A DNA stretch of 64,000 nucleotides from Callorhinus ursinus (taxonomy: Eukaryota; Chordata; Mammalia; Carnivora; Otariidae): contig NW_020312894.1 in assembly GCF_003265705.1 (NCBI RefSeq), forward strand, positions 62,001 to 126,000, given 5' to 3'. Made by a program: the position numbers and the translations under genes. The notes below the pieces were generated by a model. It worked only from the letters and a program-made list of their open reading frames with translations, made no database searches and was not told where the DNA came from. This document shows positions 35,050 through 58,748 of this stretch, piece after piece (position 1 is the stretch's first letter; the number at the start of each line of letters is the position of its first letter).

Positions 35050-35483
35050 CATGGACTTTTAAAGGTAATGCTGGTAATGGCACAGAAGTGGGGAGAGCTC
35101 TAGAGAGAGGTTCTATCTTTTTAGAGCATTCAAAAGTAATCATGTATGAAATGTGTCAGAAGCATGGATCATAAAGACTGATCTGATAAGGCTCCAGACA
35201 GAAATGAGGAACACACTCAGTTGGCAATGCAGAAAAGGCAATTCTTGTAACAAGCTGGAAAAGAACTTGGCTGAATTGTGTCTGATTTGCATTGTTTTGT
35301 GGAAGGCAGAACTTGAAAGCAATGACACTGGATACATAGCTGAGCAGGTGTCTAAACAATGTACTGGCAGAACAGACAGGTCCTTCCTGACTGCTCATAG
35401 GGAAGTACAAGGAGAGAGAAGTGACTCGAAGATGGAAGTATTAAGCAAAAATCTGTTGGAAATTCTTATCCTATCCTTATTGC

Positions 35484-35515
<32 letters not shown>

Positions 35516-36585
35516 CATGTTCAGAAGAGAGCACGAAGGGTGTGGCCAAGTGACCCTTTGGTAAGGAGGTTTGCAGGGTGGGAACCAGGTGAGGGGGAAA
35601 GAGATGGGAAGGAAGGAAGGAAGGGAGGCTGTCAGACTTGGATTTTACCAGCTGAAATAATAGAGCTTTTCAGCTGTGAAGAGTGTCGTACTTCAAAGCA
35701 AGCGAAGCATGACCCCTCAGAGATTACGAGAGCCACCTCCTCAGTTTCAAGGGGGACTATCACCTTGTTTTCACAGGCCAGACATTCTCTGCCTGAAGTC
35801 CTTGGGGCCAGGATGCCTGGGGATGTCCACGGGCATGAACCCTACCCTGCAGAGGTTCAGGGGCAGGATCTCCACCCCATTGGTTCTGGAGGGCAGAGCC
35901 TCAAGCCAGAGAGGATTCTCCTCAGGTGTTGAGATCCTGTAATTTGCCATGCTGGGCTTTAGACGTCCTGGGACCCGCCACTCCTCCTTTCCTTACCATT
36001 TCTCCCTTTTGACATGGGAGTGTCTATCAGGCGCCTGCCCCACCACATAACTCATTTGGTGTCATGGGTAACAGCTGGAGAGAGGTTTTGCTTGAGGAGA
36101 AACAATACCCCCAGTCTCACCCCCAACTGATTTAGTGGATATTTAGGGGAGACTGGATTTTGGACTTAAATGCTGACTGCAAGCAGTAAGACTTTGAGCC
36201 TGCTGGGATGGAATCACTGTATTCTACATGTGGGAAGATATGAATTTTGGGAAGCTAGGAATGGAAAGCTATAGACTAAATGTCCGTGTCCCCCAGAATT
36301 CTTATGTTGAAGCCCTAATCTCAATGTGATGGTCTTAGGCAGGGCCTTTGGGAGCTGATCAGGCCATGAATGGAACCAGTGCCCTTAGGAGAAGAGCCAG
36401 AGAGCTCTTTCTATACATGAGAACACAACAGGAAGTCAGCAATCTACGACCCAAATGCCATCTGCCCTCGCTAGAACCCCACTCTGCTGGCATCCTGATT
36501 GTGGACTTACAGCCTCCACATCTTTCGGTGATAAACCACAATCTATGGCAACTTGTTATAGCAAAGAGAACAGACCAAGACATTC
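35050..36585 (+). mobile_element. ERVL-MaLR internal region and 3' LTR, ancient
   Basis: 36000-36250 carries the typical MaLR 3' internal words (TTTGACATGGGAGTGTCTAT, GGGATGGAATCACTGTATTC), then an LTR from about 36262 (GACTAAATGTCCGTGTCCCC) to about 36585. The gag-like internal part at 35153-35932 contains a frame open for 259 codons, including an expanded GA repeat at about 35487-35515. Such elements are non-autonomous relics of ERVL; no polymerase or envelope is present. Confidence 0.7.
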
Positions 36586-36599
36586 CTTCTTTCCCTTGT

Positions 36600-37825
36600 C
36601 CACCCCACCCTTTCTCTTCCTGTTCCGCCAAAGGTGGTTCAGATCAGTGGAGGGTTTCTTAAGCTCAGACTAATTTTCAAGGTAGTTTTACCAGGCAGTC
36701 CATGCTTGCCCTTGAGGAGACAGCAAGCCTCATAAGAGCTGGGGCTTGGGAAACCACAGCATGGATGCATTTTGGAATGTGCTGACCAAGAAGCAACCCA
36801 AGCCTGTTGATAACCAACTGCTGCTGCCTGGATCAGTTAAACACTTACACCCCAACAGCCCTCACTCTCCTCCCAACTGTTTTTCATCACTTTTGAGCAC
36901 TTTAGAATTTTCCTAGGCATTCTCTCAACTTTAAATCCCCAAAGCAAATGAAAAGACATTTTCTTATCTTTTTCTGCTGGAAGTAGTATTACCCCCATGT
37001 AGGTATGGTCATGAAAAAGGCAGGCAACTTTCAGAACGGGGCAGCTGGTCCTCCTCAGTTTGTGATTTGTCAGTCTGTCAATGTTGGTTTTGCTAGTGCT
37101 TCATGGTGGGTAAGATGGCACACACATCCTAATCCTAGAACCCGTGAATATGCTACCTTACATGAAGAAGGGGCTTTGAATGTGTGATGAAGTTAGGAAC
37201 TCTAAGACAGGGAGACTATCTTGTGTTATCTGGGTGGGCCCATTACTGTCACAGGACCCATATAAGAGGGAGGTGGGAGGGTCAGCCAGAGAGAGATTGA
37301 AAGATGCTACATGGTTGGCTATGAAACATTATTCATTTTATTAAGGAACACTTATGCAGGACTTTCGGTGTGCCCCACAAGTTCCAAAGACTCTGCATAC
37401 CTACACTGTCCAGCCCTCATACTTATTGCATAGAGGGGCCTCCATCAGGCCCAACCCACAGATGGGCAGTCAAAGCATGAAGGTCTTGAGCACACAGGGG
37501 GCTTTGGTGGGAGCCAACAGGGTGGGGACAGAGTTCTTGTTCCAAATTCCTCTACTGCTTCACCACATTGTTTAGTTCACTGAGCTGATTAATGATTTCC
37601 TCATTTCTGCCTTATTCCACACAGATTCCCCCATGAGGCTAGAGTTTTTGTTCCGGGTACAAAGTCACATTTTAATGTTAAGAGATAATAACAGATGTCT
37701 GTGTTGACTTTTCAGACATAGTTTAATCTTTAAATATAGCACATGATGCTGAGAAGTGAGCCCAAAGAAACAACTTCATATTCTAGGGATAGATGGTAGT
37801 GGATACATTTTTGACATGGCTAACA
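36600..37825. other. No gene; old repeat-like sequence at about 37000-37325
   Basis: 37115-37325 resembles an MLT1-like LTR portion (AACCCGTGAATATGCTACCTT, TATCTGGGTGGGCCCA). MIR-like words at 37335-37420. Otherwise unique. Confidence 0.4.
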
Positions 37826-38436
37826 AGCTTTCAAAAAATAGAGCTACCCTATGATCCAGCAATTGCACTACTGGGTATTTACCCCAAAGATACAGATGCA
37901 GTGAAAAGAAGGGGCACATGCACCCCAATGTTCATAGCAGCAATGTCCACAATAGCCAAACTGGAAAGAGCCGAGATGCCCTTCAGCAGACGAATGGATA
38001 AAGATGTGGTCCATATATACAATGGAATATTACTCAGCCATCAGAAAGTATGAATACCAACCATTTGCATTGACGTGGATGAAACTGGAGGGGATTATGC
38101 TAAGTGAAATAAGTCAAACAGAGAAAGACAACTGTCATATGGTTTCACTTATTTGTGGAACATAGGAATAGCATGGAGGACATTAGAAGAAGGAAGGGGA
38201 AAATGAAGGGGGTGGACATCAGAGGGGGAGATGAACCATGAGAGACTATGGACTCTGAGAAACAAACAGGGTTTTAGAAGGGGTTGGGGAATGGGTAAGC
38301 ATGGTGATGGGTTGTAAGGAGGGCATGTATTGCAATGAGCACTGGGTGTTATACGCAAACAATGCATCATGGATCACTACATCAAAAACTAATGATGTAC
38401 TGTATGGTGATTAACATAACATAATAAAAATAAATA
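37826..38436 (+). mobile_element. LINE-1 3' end, 5'-truncated
   Basis: Plus-strand ORF2 C-terminus (broken near 37960) and 3'UTR ending in AATAAAAATAAATA. Lies just past the 3' end of CYP2E1, tail to tail. Confidence 0.93.
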
Positions 38437-38651
38437 CAGAAATACAGAAATTCACAAAAAAAACCCAAAGGTATATTATTTTTCCCCTTTTCCAAACTAC
38501 AAAATAGCATTTGTATTCTTTTTTGTGGACCGTGGTGACTGGGTACTTCTACTTTCCTGGAAGAGGTACATTTACATTACTACAGTCTCATTCACCCTTG
38601 ATCCAGGGACCCCAACATAGACCCAAGTAGGTCATAGTTTGTTTCAATTTG

Positions 38652-38657
38652 TTTAAT
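38652..38657 (-). terminator. CYP2E1: Candidate polyadenylation signal of CYP2E1
   Basis: ATTAAA on the minus strand, about 220 nt after the stop codon, is the best hexamer I found before the L1 that starts at 38436. Mammalian transcripts use this variant often, but it was chosen by eye. Confidence 0.4.
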
Positions 38658-38876
38658 TAGTTTTACACAATCTTTTTTGGACTTCGTTGTCAAATTTCAT
38701 CTGATGTACGTAACTCTGGAAAGCAGCACCTCTAGCCCAATTTCTTCCCTGTGAAGCCCTGAGTACTTTCACTGAGACTGTGCAGGGAGGGTCTTCCTGG
38801 AGGCACCGAGGGGACATGGGGGGAGCAGGAAAACTCCAGGTTTGCATCGAAGAGCCTGGGGCTGGGGTGGGACTCT

Positions 38877-50840
<11,964 letters not shown>

Positions 50841-50850
50841 AACATGGAGA

Positions 50851-51036
50851 GGGGTGCCTGGGTCAGTGGGTTAAGCATCTGCCTTCAGCTCAGGTTATGA
50901 TCCCAGGGTCCTGGGATCAAGCCCCACGTCGGGCGCCCTGTTCCGCAGGGAGCCTGCTTCTCCCTCTCCCTCTGCCTCTCACCCTGCTTGTGCTTTCTGA
51001 TTCTCTGACAAATAAATAGATAAAACCTTAAAAAAA
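50851..51036 (+). mobile_element. Can-SINE
   Basis: Plus-strand SINE with CpGs retained. Duplication AACATGGAGA at 50841-50850 and 51037-51046. Confidence 0.94.
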
Positions 51037-51288
51037 AACATGGAGAAGCTTTACTGAAGTTAAACAATTATTTATAAAGATTAACAGACCATCTTAATTA
51101 GGAAAGTAAAATATGTTCTTTGTAACAAATTCAAACAATACAGAACTGGATAAAGCAAAAAGTGGGAGTCCCAGACTCTCCCTACAGAGGGAACTTTCCC
51201 ACTTTAAGACTCATTAAGAAAGAAAAATTGCTACCAATTCTTTTTGGCTATCTCTGATTTTTGTTATACTTATTGAAAGATTTCTTTT

Positions 51289-51465
51289 GAGGGCATCTTG
51301 GTGGTTCAGTCAGTTAAGCATCTGCTTTCAGCTCAGGTCATGATCATGAGTTCCTGGGATTGAGCCCCATGCCAAGCTCCCTCTCCTTCTCCCTCTGCCA
51401 TTTCTCCTGCTCATGCTTGTGCACTCTCTCTCAAATAAATAAATAAAATCTTTAAAAAAAGGAAA
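51289..51465 (+). mobile_element. Can-SINE, older
   Basis: Plus-strand SINE, CpG-depleted, with a shortened body and an AAATAAATAAATAAAATC tail running into a GAAA repeat. Confidence 0.9.
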
Positions 51466-52059
51466 GAAAGAAAGACTTATTTTACACTTACCTAATTCCG
51501 TGTATTAACCTCATGCATACACTTAAAAGGGAAATTTAAAAAGTGCCTTGGTTACAGTTAACTTAAAACAACTTCCTGTGTGCTGGTATGGCTCCAGGTA
51601 GGAGCCACACCTTCAACACTTGCAGAATTAGCAGTAGGGAGTTGAAATAAAGTCCTACGAGAATAGCAGAGCCTTCTTTTTAAAAAGGCTGCCTGCTTAA
51701 AATCAACAACACAGGAAACAACAGGTGTTGGCGAGGATGCAGAGAAAGAGGAACTCTCTTACACTATTGGTGGGAATGCAAACTGGTGCAGCCACTGTGG
51801 AAAACTGTATGGAGGTTCCTCAAAAAAATTAAAAATAGTGCTGCCATATGATCCAGCAATTGCACTACTGGGTATTTACCCAAGAAATACAAAAACACTA
51901 ATTCAAAGGAATACATGAACCCCGGTGTTTATAGCAGCATTATTTACAATAGCCAAGCTATGGAAGCTGCCCAAGTGTCCATGGACTGACGAATGGATGA
52001 AGAAGATGTGGTCTATATATACAATGGAATATTACTCAGCCATAAGAATGAAATCTTGC

Positions 52060-53454
52060 ATGGTTGAAAGACCTAAACGTGAGACAGGAGTCCATCCAAA
52101 TCCTAAAGGAGAACACAGGTAGCAACCTCTTCGACCTCAGCCGCAGCAACTTCTTCCTAGAAACATCACGAAAGGCACAGGAGGCCAGGGCAAAAATGAA
52201 CTATTGGGATTTCATCAAGATATAAAGCTTTTGCACAGCAAAAGAAACAGTCCACAAAACCAAAAGACAACTGACAGAATGGGAGAAAATATTTGCAAAT
52301 GACATATCAGATAAAGGGCTAGTATCCAAAATCTATAAAGAACTTATCAAACTCAACACCCAAAGAACAAATAATCCAATCAAGAAATGGGCAGAAGACA
52401 TGAACAGACATTTTTCCAAAGAAGACATCCAAATGGCCAACAGGCACATGAAAAAGTGCTCAACATCGCTTGGCATCAGGGAAATCCAAATCAAAACCTC
52501 AATGAGATACCACCTCACACCCGTCAGAATGGCTAAAATTAACAAGTCAGGGAACGACAGATGTTGGCGGGGATGTGGAGAAAGGGGAATCCTCCTACAC
52601 TGTTGGTGGGAATGCAAGATGGTGCAACCCCTCTGGAAAACAGTATGAAGGTTCCTCAAACAGTTGAAATTAGAGCTACCATTCGATCCAGCAATTGCAC
52701 TACTGGATATTTACCCCAAAGATACAAATGTAGGGACCCGAAGGGGTACGTGCACCCCAATGTTTATAGCAGCAATGTCCACAATAGCCAAACTGTGGAA
52801 AGAGCCAAGATGTCCATCGACAGATGAATGGATAAAGAAGATGTGGTATATATACACAATGGAATATTATGCAGCCATCAAAAGGAATGAGATCTTGCCA
52901 TTTGCAATGACGTGGATGGAACTGGAGGGTGTTATGCTGAGTGAGATAAGTCAATCAGAGAAAGACATGTATCATATGACCTCACTGATATGAGGAATTC
53001 TTAATCTCAGGAACAAACTGAGGGTTGCTGGAGTGGTCGGGGGTGGGAGGGATGGGGTGGCTGGGTGATAGACATTGGGGAAGATATGTGCTACGGTGAG
53101 CGCTGTGAATTGTGTAAGACTGTTGAATCACAGATCTGTACTTCTGAAACAAATAACGCAACATATTTTAAGAAAAAAAAAAGAAAAAGAAGAAGATAGC
53201 AGGAGAGGAAGAATGAAGGGGAGTAAGTCAGAGGGGGAGACAAACCAGGAGAGATGATGGACTCTGAAAAACAAACTGAGGTTTCTAGAGGGGAGGAGGG
53301 TAGGGGGATGGGTTAGCCTGGTGATGGGTATTAAAGAGGGCACATTCTGCATGGAGCACTGGGTGTTATGAACAAACAATGAATCATGGAACACTACACC
53401 AAAACAAATTATGTAATATATGGTGATTAACATAACAATAAAAAAATTAAAAAA
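52060..53454 (+). mobile_element. Young LINE-1, 5'-truncated, compound 3'UTR
   Basis: 1.4 kb. Frames 52400-52648 and 52664-52993 encode the ORF2 C-terminus including the CX3CX7HX4C motif. The 3'UTR has two A-terminated blocks. Perfect 16-bp duplication AAGAATGAAATCTTGC at 52044-52059 and 53455-53470. Confidence 0.96.
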
Positions 53455-53568
53455 AAGAATGAAATCTTGCCATTTGCAATGACTAGGCTGGAACTAGATG
53501 GTATTGTGCTAAGCAAAATAAGTCAGAGAAAGACAAATGCCATATGATTTCACTCATATGTGGAATTT

Positions 53569-53761
53569 TTTTTAAAGATTTTATTCATTTATTTGAGAGA
53601 GAGAATGAGAGAGAGAGAGCATGAGAGGGGGGAGGGTCAGAGGGAGAAGCAGACTCCCCGCTGAGCAGGGAGCCCGATGCGGGACTCAATCCCGGGACTC
53701 CAGGATCATGACCTGAGCCGAAGGCAGTCGCTTAACCAACTGAGCCACCCAGGCGCCCCAA
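53569..53761 (-). mobile_element. Can-SINE
   Basis: Near-consensus minus-strand SINE with a perfect 15-bp duplication TCATATGTGGAATTT at 53554-53568 and 53762-53776. Confidence 0.96.
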
Positions 53762-54159
53762 TCATATGTGGAATTTAAGAAACAAAAGGGGAAAGGGGAA
53801 AAAAGAGAGAGAAAAAGACAAGCCAGGAAACAGACTGCTAACTCTAGAGAACACGCTGATGGTCACCAGAGGGGAGGTGGGGGGGAGGGGGAATAGGGGA
53901 TGAAGGTGTGCACTTGTGCTGAGCACCAGGTGATATATGCAAGTCTTGAATCACTGTGTTGTACACCTGAAACTAATATTGTACTGTATGTTAACTCTAC
54001 TGGAGTTAAAATAAAATGTAAATATATTATAAATACATAAAAAAGTAGATGTGCCCACAATGCTACTAACAGCACAGAGCACAATATTATGCAGGAAAAC
54101 CACCACGAACGTTGACAGCTCAGATGGAAGATGTGCTTCCAAAGAGTTGTACCTGAATG

Positions 54160-55395
54160 ACTTGTCCTGGATACAAACCCCTTGTCAGATATGCAATTTG
54201 CAAATATTCTCTCCCATTCTGTGGGCCGTCTTTTTACTTCCTTGGTGATGTTCTCTGAGCACAGAAGGTGTAAATTTTGATGAAGTCCAATTAATCTATT
54301 TTCCTTTTTGTCATTTGTGCTTTTGGTTTGTATCCAAGAAACCACTCCTGAATCTAAGGTCACACAGACTTACTGTCAGGTTTTCTTGGAAGTCTGTGAT
54401 ACACTTTGGGGTAAGGTTTTTCATGGTATGAGATACGTCTCCAACTTCATTTTTTTGCTCCAACACCACTTGTTGAAAAGACTATTTCAGCAGTGGAGAG
54501 AGCCCAAGAGTGCCATTAGTCTTGTCAAAAATCAATCGACCACAGATCTGAGGATTTATTTCTGAACTCTAAATTCTATTCCATTAATCTATATGTCTGT
54601 CCTTATGTCATTGCCACACTGTCTTGATTACTGTAGCTTTGCCATAAGTTTTTGGGTCAAGAAGTGAGTCCTCCAAATTAGTTCTTTTTATTTTTTTTCT
54701 TGTGTTGACTCATTTTTTAAAATTTTTTTATTATGTTCAGTTAGCCACTGTATAATACATCATTAGTTTTTGATTTAGTGCCCAATGTTTCATTAGTTGT
54801 GTATAACACCCAGTGCTTATCCTAACATGGCCTCCTTAGTACCTATCACCCTGTGACCCATCCCTGACCACCTTTCCCTCTGAAACCCTCAGTTTGTTTC
54901 CCGGGGTCCATAGTCTCTCATGGTTCATCTCCCTCTCTGATTTCACCCCATTCAGTTTTCCCTCCCTTCCCCTGTGGTCCTCCATGCTGTTCCTTATGTT
55001 CCACATATGATTATGATAATTACCTTTCTCTGCTTGACTTACTTCACTTATGATAATCCCTCTAGTTCCATCCATGTTGATGCAAACAGTGGGTATTCAT
55101 TCTTTCCAATGGCTGAGTAATATTCCATTGTATATATGGACCACATCTTCTTTATCTATTCATCTGTTTAAGGACATCCCAGCTCCTTCCACAGTTTGGC
55201 TATTGTGGACATTGCTGCTGTGAACACTGGGGTGCATGTGTCCCTTCTTTTCACTTTTTAAAGATTTTTTTTAGCTATTCTGAGTCCCTTGCATTTCCAC
55301 ATGAATTTTCAGCTTGTCAATTTCTGCAAAAAAAGACAACTGAGATTTTGGTAGGAATTGAAATAAATCTGTATGTCAGTTTGGGAAGGATTGCC
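54160..55395 (-). mobile_element. Ancient LINE-1 ORF2 segment, split by a younger L1
   Basis: Antisense old L1 at 54160-54695, resuming at 55263-55395 (AGTTTGGGAAGGATTGCCAT). All frames broken. Confidence 0.75.
54700..55262 (-). mobile_element. LINE-1 3' end nested in older L1
   Basis: Minus-strand carnivoran L1 3'UTR and end of ORF2, with a T-rich left edge, inserted in the same orientation as its host. Confidence 0.88.
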
Positions 55396-55740
55396 ATCCA
55401 TATTAATTTTCTGGGGCCGCTGAAACAAAGCACCATCAACTGGGTGGTGTAGCAACAGATATTTATTTCTCACCGTTCTGGAGGCTACACAACCAAGACC
55501 ACAATGTCTGCATGTTTCTCCCTGGTTTACAGACCACCACCCTCTTGCTGTCCCTTCACATGGCCTCTCCTCTGTGCACAGGCACCCCTAGGGTCTCTCA
55601 GTTCTTCATCACCCCCACTTTAGTTCATTTGATTAAAAAATCTCCTATGCTCAGCCAGGCTTTATGCGGAGAGGGTGGGCTGCATGAAGGGGCACGTGTG
55701 ACCACCCACTGAGTCTTCCCTCTGAAGATGGTTGTCAGGC
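55396..55740 (-). repeat. Ancient MaLR-like LTR remnant
   Basis: Words such as CTCACCGTTCTGGAGGCTAC and TCACATGGCCTCTCC fit an antisense MLT1-like LTR. Part of it (near 55600) recurs near 16260. Confidence 0.35.
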
Positions 55741-55834
55741 CATAGTGCTCCTTGACTGCCTTCCATTATGCCATTCTCTTCAGTGGCAAATGCTGTGGGG
55801 GAAATAGCTTCCGTCAGGATGACTCAGTGTCAAG

Positions 55835-55965
55835 AGGGGCAGAGGGAGAGGGAAAGGGAGAATCCCAAGTACACTCCCCAATGAGCATGGAGCGCAATAC
55901 GGGGCCCCACGCAGGGTTCGGTCTCACAACTTTGAGATCATGACCTGAGCCAAAATCAAGAGTTG
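55835..55965 (-). mobile_element. Can-SINE fragment
   Basis: Minus-strand SINE body cut off before its head; the full-length L1 begins at the break. Confidence 0.8.
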
Positions 55966-55967
55966 GT

Positions 55968-57770
55968 CACAAAGACGGCAGAGGAGGAGGAGACCTGGAT
56001 TTCGTCTGGTCTCAGGAATTCAGCTGAATAGGGATCAAACCATTCTGAACACCTAAGAACTCAACAGGAAATTGAAGAAAAGAATCGCAACAACTCTCTG
56101 AACAGAGAAGCGACCACTTACTGGAAGGTAGGACGTGGGGAGAAGTGAATCCGAGGCGATATTCGGGAGGATAGACGGCGGGGGAGGGGGCCTCTGTCAG
56201 CCGCTTCTGGCAAGTGATGGAGCCGCGGAGCACAAAATCAGAACTTTTGGAAGTCAGCTCCGCTGAGGGACGTCGCTCCAGTGGCTAAGCGGGGGGTGGA
56301 ACCCTCGCGGGACAGTGTGGTCTCAGGACCCTCGGGGTCACAGAAAGACCGGGGGTGCCTGAGTGTGGCAGAGCTCCCAGGTATCAGAGCGGGGAAGCCG
56401 GCTGCAGAGACGGAGCTGAGGCGCGGGCTCTCAGCTCGGGGTGGCCATAAACTGTGATCGGCGAAAGAGTCGGGCCACTGCTCCTCCAGCAGGGACTCAA
56501 CAAGCGGCAGAGCCGGGGAGACTCCCCTTCCTCCCCGGAGAGGAGCAGCACGGGAGCGCACCGCAGGGATCTGCTGGGTTTGGAGACTCCACACAGGGTC
56601 GGGTGCCAGAGATACAAACGCTCGATCACAGGCCGGGTGAGCACGGAGAGCGGCCGGAGACCGGGGACACGGGAGTGACTGCTTTTCTCTGGGGGTGCAC
56701 TGAGGAGCGGGGCCCCGAGTTCTCAGCTCCTCCTGGGCAGAGATTGGGAGGCCACCATTTTCACTCTCCCTCCAAAGCTGTACCGAAAGCTTCCGGGGAA
56801 CAAAAGCTCCCGAGAGCAAACCCCAGCAGATTGCTTAGCCCGGACCAACAAGGGCGGGGCAATTCCGCCTCCGGCAAAGACATTTGGGAACCACGGCAAC
56901 AGGCCCCTCCCCCAGAAGATCAGCATGAACAGCCGTCCAAGACCAAGTTTACCGATCAAGGAGAATGGGAGAACTCCAGTGCTAGGGGAATACTGCACAT
57001 AGAATTCATGGCTTTTTTACCATGATTCTTTAGTCTTTCAAAGTTAATTTTTTTAACTGTCTTTTTTTTTTGAATTTTTCTTTTTCCCTTTTTCAACCAA
57101 CGTCTTATCAATCCCTTTTTAAAAAAACATTTTTAATTTTGATTTTTAGAGTCATATTCTATCCCTTCATAGTACTTACCCTAATTTTTGGCATATATAT
57201 ATAAGTTGTTCTCTCTTTAAAACTTTGAGATACAGTTTCATCTAACAGATCAAAATATACCCTAAGTCTCTAGTGTATGGTTTTTTTCTAGTCTCCTGCC
57301 TTATCACATTCTCTCCCCTTTTCTTTTTTTTTTAAATCCTCTTCTTTCTTTTTTCAAACAACTTCTTATCTTATCAATTCCTTTTATAAAATTTTTTAAA
57401 ATTTTCATCTTTACAGTCATATTCCATCCCTTCGTTGTATCAACCCTTATTTTGCACATATATAAGTCTTTCTTTCCTTAAAATTTTGGGAGGCACTTTC
57501 TTCTAACAGACCAAAATACACCCAAAATCTAGTGTGTGGCACTAATCTATGCACCAGCCTGATCATATTTGATCATATTCTGGGTTTTTGTTCCTTTTAT
57601 TCTGTTTTTGTTTGTTTTTATATTTTTATTTTTTTCTCTCTTTTTTCTTTCTTTCCCTTACTTTTCCCCTAGTTTCAGGTCTTTTCTGATTTGTTTAGAG
57701 TATATATTCTGGGGACATTTTTACCTGTTAGCATTTTGTTCTCTCATTCATCTATTCTCCTCTGGACAAA
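55968..57770 (+). promoter_or_regulatory. LINE-1 5'UTR (promoter region)
   Basis: First about 1 kb is GC- and CpG-rich (56150-56950), the rest T-rich. In L1 elements this region holds the internal RNA polymerase II promoter. Overlapping open frames of 194 codons (plus, 56441-57025) and 193 codons (minus, 56238-56819) occur here. Confidence 0.75.
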
Positions 57771-58667
57771 ATGACAAGATGGGAAAAAACACCTCAACAA
57801 AAAGAACAAGAGGTAGTACCGTCTGCCAGGGACCTACTCAATATGGACATTAGTAAAATGTCAGACCTAGAGTTCAGAATCATGATTTTAAAGATACTAG
57901 CTGGCCTTGAAAAAAGCATGGAAGTTATTAGAGAAACTCTTTCTGGAGAAATAAAAGAACTAAAATCTAACCAAGTTGAAATCAAAAAGGCTATTAATGA
58001 GGTGCAATAAAAAATGGGGGCACTAATGGCTAGGATAAATGAGGCAGAAGAGAGAATTAGCGATATAGAAGACGAAATGATGGAAAATAAAGAAGTTGAA
58101 AAAAAGAGAGAAAAACAACTACTGGATCACGAGGGCAGAATTCGAGAGATAAGTGATACCATAAGACGAAACAACATTCGAATAATTGGGATCCCAGAAG
58201 AAGAAGAAAGAGAGAGAGGGGCAGAAGGTATATTGGAGCAAATTATAACAGAGAACTTCCTTAATTTGGGGAAGGAAACAGGCATCAAAATCCAGGAGGC
58301 ACAGAGAACCACTCTCAAAATTAATAAAAATAGGTCAACACCCCAACATCTAATAGTAAAACTTACGAGTCTCAGAGACAAAGAGAAAATCCTGAAAGGA
58401 GCTCGGGAGAAGAGATATGTAACCTACAATGGTAGAAACATTAGATTGGCAACAGACCTATCCACAGAGACCTGGCAGGCCAGAAAGGACTGGCATGATA
58501 TCTTCACAGCACTAAATGAGAAAAATATGCAGCCAAGAATACTATATCCAGCTAGGCTCTCATTGAAAACTGAAGGAGAGATAAAAAGCTTCCAGGACAA
58601 ACAAAAACTAAAGGAATTTGCAAACACGAAACCAGCCCTCCAAGAAATATTGGAAGGGGTCCTCTAA
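57771..58667 (+). pseudogene. LINE-1 ORF1 (RNA-binding chaperone), one nonsense codon
   Basis: ORF1p coats L1 RNA as a trimer. 298 codons from the ATG at 57771 with a single in-frame TAA at 58008-58010; the frame resumes at 58014. Coiled-coil-like heptads (about codons 45-125) precede the RRM region (RRNNIRIIGIPEEEE) and the C-terminal domain (LYPARLSLKTEGEIKSF). Confidence 0.93.
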
Positions 58668-58748
58668 GCAAAGAGAGAGACTAAAAGCAGCAAAGATCAG
58701 AAAGGAACACAGACAACATACAGTAACAGTCACCTTACAGGCAATACA

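Larger units (their letters stand above)
51690..54035 (+). mobile_element. Older LINE-1 3' end, split by L1 and SINE
   Basis: ORF2 C-terminus at 51690-52059, continuing at 53471-53568 and 53777-54035 with the 3'UTR. Interrupted by a younger L1 (52060-53454) and a SINE (53569-53761), each with a target duplication. Confidence 0.92.
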
